From positions 15,611,796-15,675,795 of the forward strand of contig NC_045140.1 in assembly GCF_008831285.2 (NCBI RefSeq): a stretch of 64,000 nucleotides of DNA, given 5' to 3'. This DNA is from Nymphaea colorata (taxonomy: Eukaryota; Streptophyta; Magnoliopsida; Nymphaeales; Nymphaeaceae). The notes beneath the pieces are model-generated. The model did not search any database and had not been told where the DNA came from. It saw only the letters and a list, made by a program, of their open reading frames with translations. Position numbers and translations under genes: made by a program. Shown here in pieces: positions 58,601-64,000 of the stretch; the stretch's first letter is position 1, and the number at the start of each line of letters is the position of its first letter.

Positions 58601-61600
58601 TTACTCTTTTTCCTCTTCAAAATAGGTGATGGTAATACAGGTTTTAATGACGGCCCAATTGTGGAAGTCTGTCAAACCTATTACGAAAACAATGATTTAG
58701 GCTCCTATCCAGCAAACAAAAGCTTCTCTTTTTCCTTTAATTATCTGTCATGAACTTTCAGCTAATTCTGTTAAATTGAGAAGAATATATGAAATAAAAC
58801 ATTGGCAAGAAGGAAATAGACAAAAGGTCAATCCGTCACTGGCAGGAGAAATGCAATTAAAAGATGGAGCCAGTTCAGTGAATTATGTGATGAATAGGAG
58901 TCTCTCTTATTAATGAGTGCTTACATGACAGGTGTGACCAACACTGTCCAGACGTTAATATTGTAAAAGGAGAAAAAAGTATAGCCCACATTCAGGAAAT
59001 TCTGGAACAGAAAGCAAATTGGAAGCAGGAAGCTAGTTTTAAAAAAGGGAAGCAGGTTCTCCAGGCAACTATGGTCTGATCTTAGCCATTTGGGAAGTAT
59101 GAAGTGACTAATAATCTTACCAATTCAAGAGGAACAAAATCTATGTCAAAGAGTGGATTAGCAGGATTATGTATTTGCTATACGTGAGCTGTACAGAAGG
59201 GACATGATCCAGAGGGCAAAATGGCAGACACCAAGAGAACCATGTTCCTAACTATTTTGTAGATTCTACCTTGTTGGGTACTTTCTATTTTCAATAAGAG
59301 CAGACGGGTGGAGCCAGGAATTTTTTTGTTACAGGGGCCAAACTATATTTTCAAAATTTTAACAGGGGCCGAAATATAATTTTCTAAACTTTTTATATAG
59401 GATAAAGTAAAATTTTTAAATTTTACATGTAAAATTGGGGTGTTAGGCCTGCCTCTACTCCTGGGAGCTGAGGATTTGAGCCTTATACACATAAATCCAT
59501 GGTCAAAAAGTCATAAATACATTACATTTTTAGCATACCTCAATCCTTAGTGCAAAATTTATTTACAAGTACCAAACTTGAAAGCTGATAGTCCTCCTAT
59601 CCCATGTATTTTCTTTATCCACCTAACTGATGGGTTAAAGTATCACTATGCTCTTTAAAGTGGAAAAGGAAAACTGTCCTAGTTCGCAGAGTGAACCAGG
59701 TAGAGTTCAAATGTTAATGTAATCATCAAGAAAAAGCACAAGAATCTTAACTGTCTAGTCCAGATTTTATCACCTTCTTGGGCTGCGTGGTAACATCCGA
59801 GACAAACCAAAAAGGGTATCTGAGTCAAGAAAACCACCACTACCATATGGAATAGCCTTCCTGTACTTGCAATCTCCGACTGTAGAAAGTAATGCATTTT
59901 CTTGCCCCAGTGCAAAGAAGCTTCCAAGACCAACTGGTATGTCATCACGACCCATCATGTGCAACAGATCATAGATGACATCTATGGTGGCTGCATTTGC
60001 CCAGCCATTACAACTTACCAGGATCCCCTGAGTAAAAAGTTCCAAAGAAAATTAAGCACATTCACACATCCATAAAAAAAAAATTGAAAACAAAATAGAG
60101 ATCTCTTATTATGGAAGGCATGGGGTTTCTACATCTATAGCTGTAGAAAACATTAGGTGCATAGATCGACAAGCATCAAGTCCACACAAACTCAGGTGAA
60201 AGCTCCTTTAGCAGTCATTTCAATGTGGACAACATGTCCGACCATAAAGGATAACAAAGTTTACCTTAATCTCAATGACATTCACTGGAACTTTCAATAA
60301 GTAAATGAGAGCCACGAAATCTCCAATACTCATATCCATGTCAAAAACTACAGCCTTCCCCCTTATGTTGTTTCCAAAATTTGGCATATATAGAACTTCT
60401 TTGTAATAGGGAAACTGGGTTGTAAGGTTAAACCTCCCAGATTGTTGAGGGGCAGAAAGAACCTGCAACAAATTATGTAGAACTATAATAAGAGGTTTGG
60501 AAATGCAAAATTTAGGATGTCCCTTGGTTACAAATTTGATGGCATGTTATCACATTAAATTATAAATAATCATGAAAAGTTGAGCTTCAAGTATGATGCT
60601 GGAGGCTCTTAACTTACAATGAATTCCATGAGCAGTTAAACTGACAAACCTTCTGATTGGAAATTTTTGTAACATTAAAAAAAGAGAGAGTGAGCAAGAG
60701 AGAGAGAGCCGCGGAATGTTGCTTCTTAGCCTCTTAAACCAACAGGTTACAGTTGTAACTTGTAACCATGATATTGTGATCATCCAACCCATTTCCTCAC
60801 ATCAAAACTGAAAGTGGCTAGCAAAAGGATTCTGCTGCCTCCATCCCTTAAATGAAATCATCTGAACAACAACAAAAAACTCCTTTCTTCCAGTTGTGTG
60901 CTCTTGGGAGCTTTCCTCTGATAAGAAAATGTTTATCTTCAACCAAAGTCCTCAGACATCCTTAATAAGTGAAGCCTTTGTATCAATCTCTCAATTTATT
61001 GGAACAGATTTCAGAAGAATGTTCCCAAGAACAACCCCTGAACAGGAACATATTTGCCCATCCTAATGAAACATAAGGGTTGATTGCACTTGGAAGGCCT
61101 TAGGAAATTTGATGATTTTCAAGATTTTATTACTCACGTGCAGAAAATCATTGAAAAACTCTCTGTCAAGCAAGCTGGCAGGATCTCTGTTTGGTTTTGC
61201 TCTCTTTGCAACAAGAACACGTGCTGAATGAGGTCCGGTAACTTCCTTTGTATATCCATCCTGAAACCACCATTCAGCTCATAAACTATCTGCAATCATC
61301 AACCTTCATTTGACAATGATCTATAGGTGAAATTGAAAACCAAGTTCGTAACAGCTCCACAAGTTCACATGCAATTTAACTAGATTTAGCAAATTTCAGG
61401 AGTGAATTTATCAGGCATAGAGTAGACACCAGGAGTTTATCATACCTACCATATCATAATTACCAGCAGTACCAACACCCAGTATCCCCAAACATATGCT
61501 GGTTAAAGGACATTTATTTTTCAGAAGGGGCATTGAAGAATCATATACTATATTTTGTTTCTATAGTCTGAAGAGTGCCTTGTTCTTTGTCATAGATTGA

Positions 61601-62946
61601 GAATTACATGTCAAAGAAACACGTGTGATACTATGTTTTCTTCTCCTTAATAAGTCAAACACGTACTGCAATGTGTTCATGGACATGATATAGCAACTAG
61701 CTTTTCCATATAACAAAGTCCTGAGTACAGTATTATTAGCTCTGCAGATGGATCTTATCGATGCACTAGAAGTAAGAAGAGAAATCACCTGACATTTTCC
61801 TTTTCCATTTTTAACAAGGCAAAACAGATCCAGAAGTCCCATTTGTACATGGCCACTGTGCACTCCACCTTTCTGCAAATGAAACTTTGGAACAGTACGG
61901 TCATCAAAGAATGGATTTGAACCATCATATATTCCGTAAGGAGTATTTGAGGTAACCACTGTGATATTCCTGTACCCCATCTCAGCAAAGTCGTTTTCCC
62001 CATTATGGACATGCCCATTTCGCATGATTGATACTGCTATACCAGATGTAAAAGAATCCCACATGAAATAACTCTGCATGGAAGATCTTCCTTTCATTAA
62101 TTTAACTTTTTTATTTTCTTTTCCTACATTTAAGAATTTGCAAATGCAGTCCCAATAGCATAAGGAGCAGAGCATACTGCATAGAACTGGTCATCAAACC
62201 ATGTGTCACGGGCCATTTTTAAGCTTTTAAAGCAGTATTGTGCTTCATATGTCGTTTGTTTCTTTTGGAATTCCATAAAGAATTCCTTGCTAATTGGTAT
62301 TGTGTTTGTTGCGTCAAGTGGAACCAGTGTGATAGGAATGCCAGAATGAAGAACCTGCATTGAAGTTACAGTCAATGCAGCTGGACTACTTAACTACAGA
62401 AAGCAACATATGCAGATACTTGAAAAAAAATGTTGGGAGTATAGAAAAAGAAGCTAAGAATGGAAGTGATCTATAAGTTGTCAAGTTACAAACAAATAAC
62501 AAAGTCAAACTGATAACCAGAACTTAATCATGTTATGAACTTCTAAAAAGTTGTCAGGAACATCTGTCATGGCATTCTTAGGGTCATAACATGTATATCA
62601 TATAGATTACCTGGTATGCGGAAAATGGATCAAGAAAGATATTGAATTCTGCATATGGGTTACTAGTGTAACCTGTGAATAAATTTCCATGATCACCACA
62701 CTGCCCAATCCTGCAGACTGGTCTGGAATTCTCAGGGCAACACCCAGTAGGGTTCTTTGATCTGACACCACCACCCATGACATATATGTGTTCAACATTT
62801 TTCTTCAAATGGGGATGTGTCGTTAGAAAAATGGCAAAATTAGTATGTGCTCCAATTATGATCACTGTAGCTGGACCACTGGACAATGTTTGAATGATCA
62901 CTTCTTGTGCTGTAGGTTGTCCCAGAGGTGAATATCCTCTGTTCCC
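55691..62946 (-). CDS. Two-domain inosine-uridine-preferring nucleoside hydrolase (NSH3-like), N-terminus outside window
   Basis: In transcript order the exons are 62946-62611, 62354-62178, 62073-61789, 61260-61138, 60462-60265, 60027-59774, 58042-57838, 56372-56067 and 55987-55691. They are GT-AG and in frame, giving 726 residues plus stop. The family splits nucleosides into base and ribose; Arabidopsis NSH3 is an apoplastic enzyme for adenosine/inosine. Numbering from the first visible residue, the first domain shows GAHTNFA (33-39), AEFNIFLDP and [10 protein letters not shown] with the metal-type Asp177. The second domain has [12 protein letters not shown] (345-356), GPLTNIA (506-512), AEFNIFLDP and [17 protein letters not shown] (629-645). 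Both Ca/ribose signatures are altered in the second domain: Asp14-equivalent is Gly354, and the late His-Asp pair reads Gly-Glu. The expected full length near 890 puts about 165 N-terminal residues (first Asp cluster, signal peptide) right of the window. Confidence 0.95.
56373..57837 (-). other. Intron of the nucleoside hydrolase gene containing a tandem duplication
   Basis: A 1.47-kb GT-AG intron between the exons ending SIIE and starting TVYIVGG. It contains the 114-bp duplication listed separately. No nested gene was found; a 66-codon frame at 56550-56750 has no motif. Confidence 0.7.
57430..57657. repeat. 114-bp tandem duplication
   Basis: Two adjacent near-identical copies (about 57430-57543 and 57544-57657) run from TTATTTATATTATATTTTAA to TATATATGTTGTGTGTGTA. 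They lie in a nucleoside hydrolase intron. A 72-codon open frame on the opposite strand to the gene (57510-57728) results from the duplication and is not a gene. Confidence 0.93.
58043..59773 (-). other. Long intron of the nucleoside hydrolase gene
   Basis: A 1.73-kb intron splits the Arg458 codon. It carries the AT-rich dispersed repeat at 59310-59480 and otherwise ordinary AT-rich sequence with no nested gene. Confidence 0.7.
59310..59480 (+). repeat. AT-rich dispersed repeat with AGGGGCC words
   Basis: The stretch starts near GGTGGAGCCAGGAATTTTTT and has two ACAGGGGCC-type words about 36 bp apart, then A/T runs and TTTTACATGTAAAATTGGGG. The composition and ends resemble a common plant non-autonomous repeat, and a likely relative lies at 51010-51125 in the opposite direction. 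Confidence 0.5.
60463..61137 (-). other. Intron of the nucleoside hydrolase gene
   Basis: A 675-bp GT-AG intron with a GA-rich tract at about 60684-60708. Nothing else was recognised. Confidence 0.7.
61261..61788 (-). other. Intron of the nucleoside hydrolase gene
   Basis: A 528-bp GT-AG intron. The open frame running into it from the upstream exon (down to about 61561) is read-through, not coding. Confidence 0.7.
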
Positions 62947-64000
62947 CTGTTACACACATATTCAATTTTTAGATGCAGTAGATTCCTAATATGCCTGTTT
63001 CATACAAACTGAAGACATTAAATCATATATGGAAAGTACATTCTCAAATGCTGACAATAAGATCATAAAAATATGTTTGTTTCCATCACTAATGTTTTAT
63101 CAACATGAAGCAAAAATAGGATCATAAAAAGGTTGAACTAGAACCTACATTAATTTGCCATTTTCACTTTTTCAGGACAAACTGTTCTATTAATTAATCA
63201 AAGGGAATCATTTAGCAGGATATTTGAAAAGTGAGAAACCTTCATCATATATATATGGACTAAGATTATGCAAGAGCTTATTTTAAAATTTGGTGAATTA
63301 TTACTATTTATGGCATCAAAAAATGTTCGGTGCATAAGTGACAGATTTTTCCACAGATCTAATGGTATTTAATAATTTTTAGGCAGATCCTGGAGGAAAA
63401 AATAGAAAGCATGTGCAAGATCATCACTAAGCAACTAAGTATTCCAAAGCTAAATAATAAGAACTATGGAGCACACAGACGAACAAGAAGAAAATAGAAA
63501 TCCATCAACCGAATAATCAATCTTTTACCAGAAAAGTTTAGAGAGCAAATGAATACTTTGTCAGGAAGGAGATCATGTACACAGTTACTGAGAAAAGATT
63601 GTACTTATGCATTATTCTCATGTTTCCCCACATCTTATCTTTATTCGAGTAACATCTAAGAACCAACCATCCATTTATTTATTCCATTTAACTATGATAT
63701 AGCCTTCATAAATAACTAAAGGCTGAGGATCATGCCTCAGACATCCTCTCTGCACACCTTAATCCACAAGCCCTATGCTAAATCTTGGATTAGTTGCATT
63801 GGCAGGCCTATTTGTTCATAATTCTGTACTGTGCCACAACTGTGCTCTGTATCTGGTGTTGAAGATCTAGAATAACAGCATCATTTGTCATGATGGATAG
63901 CCTCGTTCTTTAATTTCTGAAAGAAAACAAAAACAGCATAAAAACAATCTCTTTGTGGATCCTGATATGTAACATACATCTAAAGATGTCTTAAACTATG
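62947..64000 (-). other. 5' part of the nucleoside hydrolase locus, intron running off the window
   Basis: An acceptor lies at 62947-62948 (minus strand). The following kilobase has no open frame resembling the N-terminal hydrolase segment, so it is taken as an intron that extends beyond 64000. It is AT-rich with no distinct repeat. Confidence 0.65.

Noticed and set aside
61561-61788. Extension of the nucleoside hydrolase exon beyond KCQ
   Set aside because: A consensus donor (CAG|GTGATTT) at 61788 and loss of family similarity after it show this is intron read-through.
1-64000. tRNA, rRNA, CRISPR arrays and known plant microRNA precursors
   Set aside because: I looked for B-box-like GGTTCGA words and common miRNA sequences on both strands and saw no convincing match. 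CRISPR is not expected in a plant nuclear genome, and no such array is present.

Overview
The window is nuclear DNA from a flowering plant. All six recognisable proteins are close matches to plant families, their genes are split by spliceosomal introns, and the spaces between them hold AT-rich DNA, TA/GA/CA microsatellites and decayed transposable elements. The sequence does not identify the species. The long introns (up to about 1.9 kb) and AT-rich spacers do not look like a grass. Functions are assigned from remembered family sequences and visible motifs; no database search was run.

Layout. 1-4417 (+): 3' part of the gamma-COP gene (COPI vesicle coat), whose 5' exons lie left of the window. 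4418-13200: gene-poor DNA with CGAG-rich interspersed elements, microsatellites, an 86-bp tandem duplication and an LTR-like fragment. 13200-14260: possible non-coding or leader exons. 17930-18990: decayed Ty1/copia retrotransposon. 20598-22783 (+): ROP-binding receptor-like cytoplasmic kinase (RLCK VI / RBK type). 22784-29900: gene-poor. 30185-37923 (+): ATG18-type PROPPIN with a BCAS3 extension (autophagy). 39730-44680 (+): prolyl 4-hydroxylase with a ShKT tail. 44681-51700: gene-poor, with an 82-bp duplication and a degenerate minisatellite. 52108-53356 (+): histidine phosphotransfer protein of cytokinin signalling. 55691-62946 (-): two-domain nucleoside hydrolase of the NSH3 type, whose 5' exons lie right of the window. 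It is convergent with the phosphotransfer gene.

Every exon chain below was built by hand with GT-AG (or GC-AG) boundaries and keeps frame throughout. This gives 358 (partial), 450, 995, 313, 151 and 726 (partial) residues. The genes act in unrelated pathways (vesicle traffic, ROP signalling, autophagy, cell-wall glycoprotein hydroxylation, cytokinin phosphorelay, nucleoside salvage) and there is no sign of a gene cluster. I found no convincing new biological system. The most unusual features are a fourfold tandem copy of an exon end plus its 5' splice site in the kinase gene, two GC-AG introns, altered active-site residues in the second nucleoside hydrolase domain, and a variant lipid-binding motif in the ATG18 protein.
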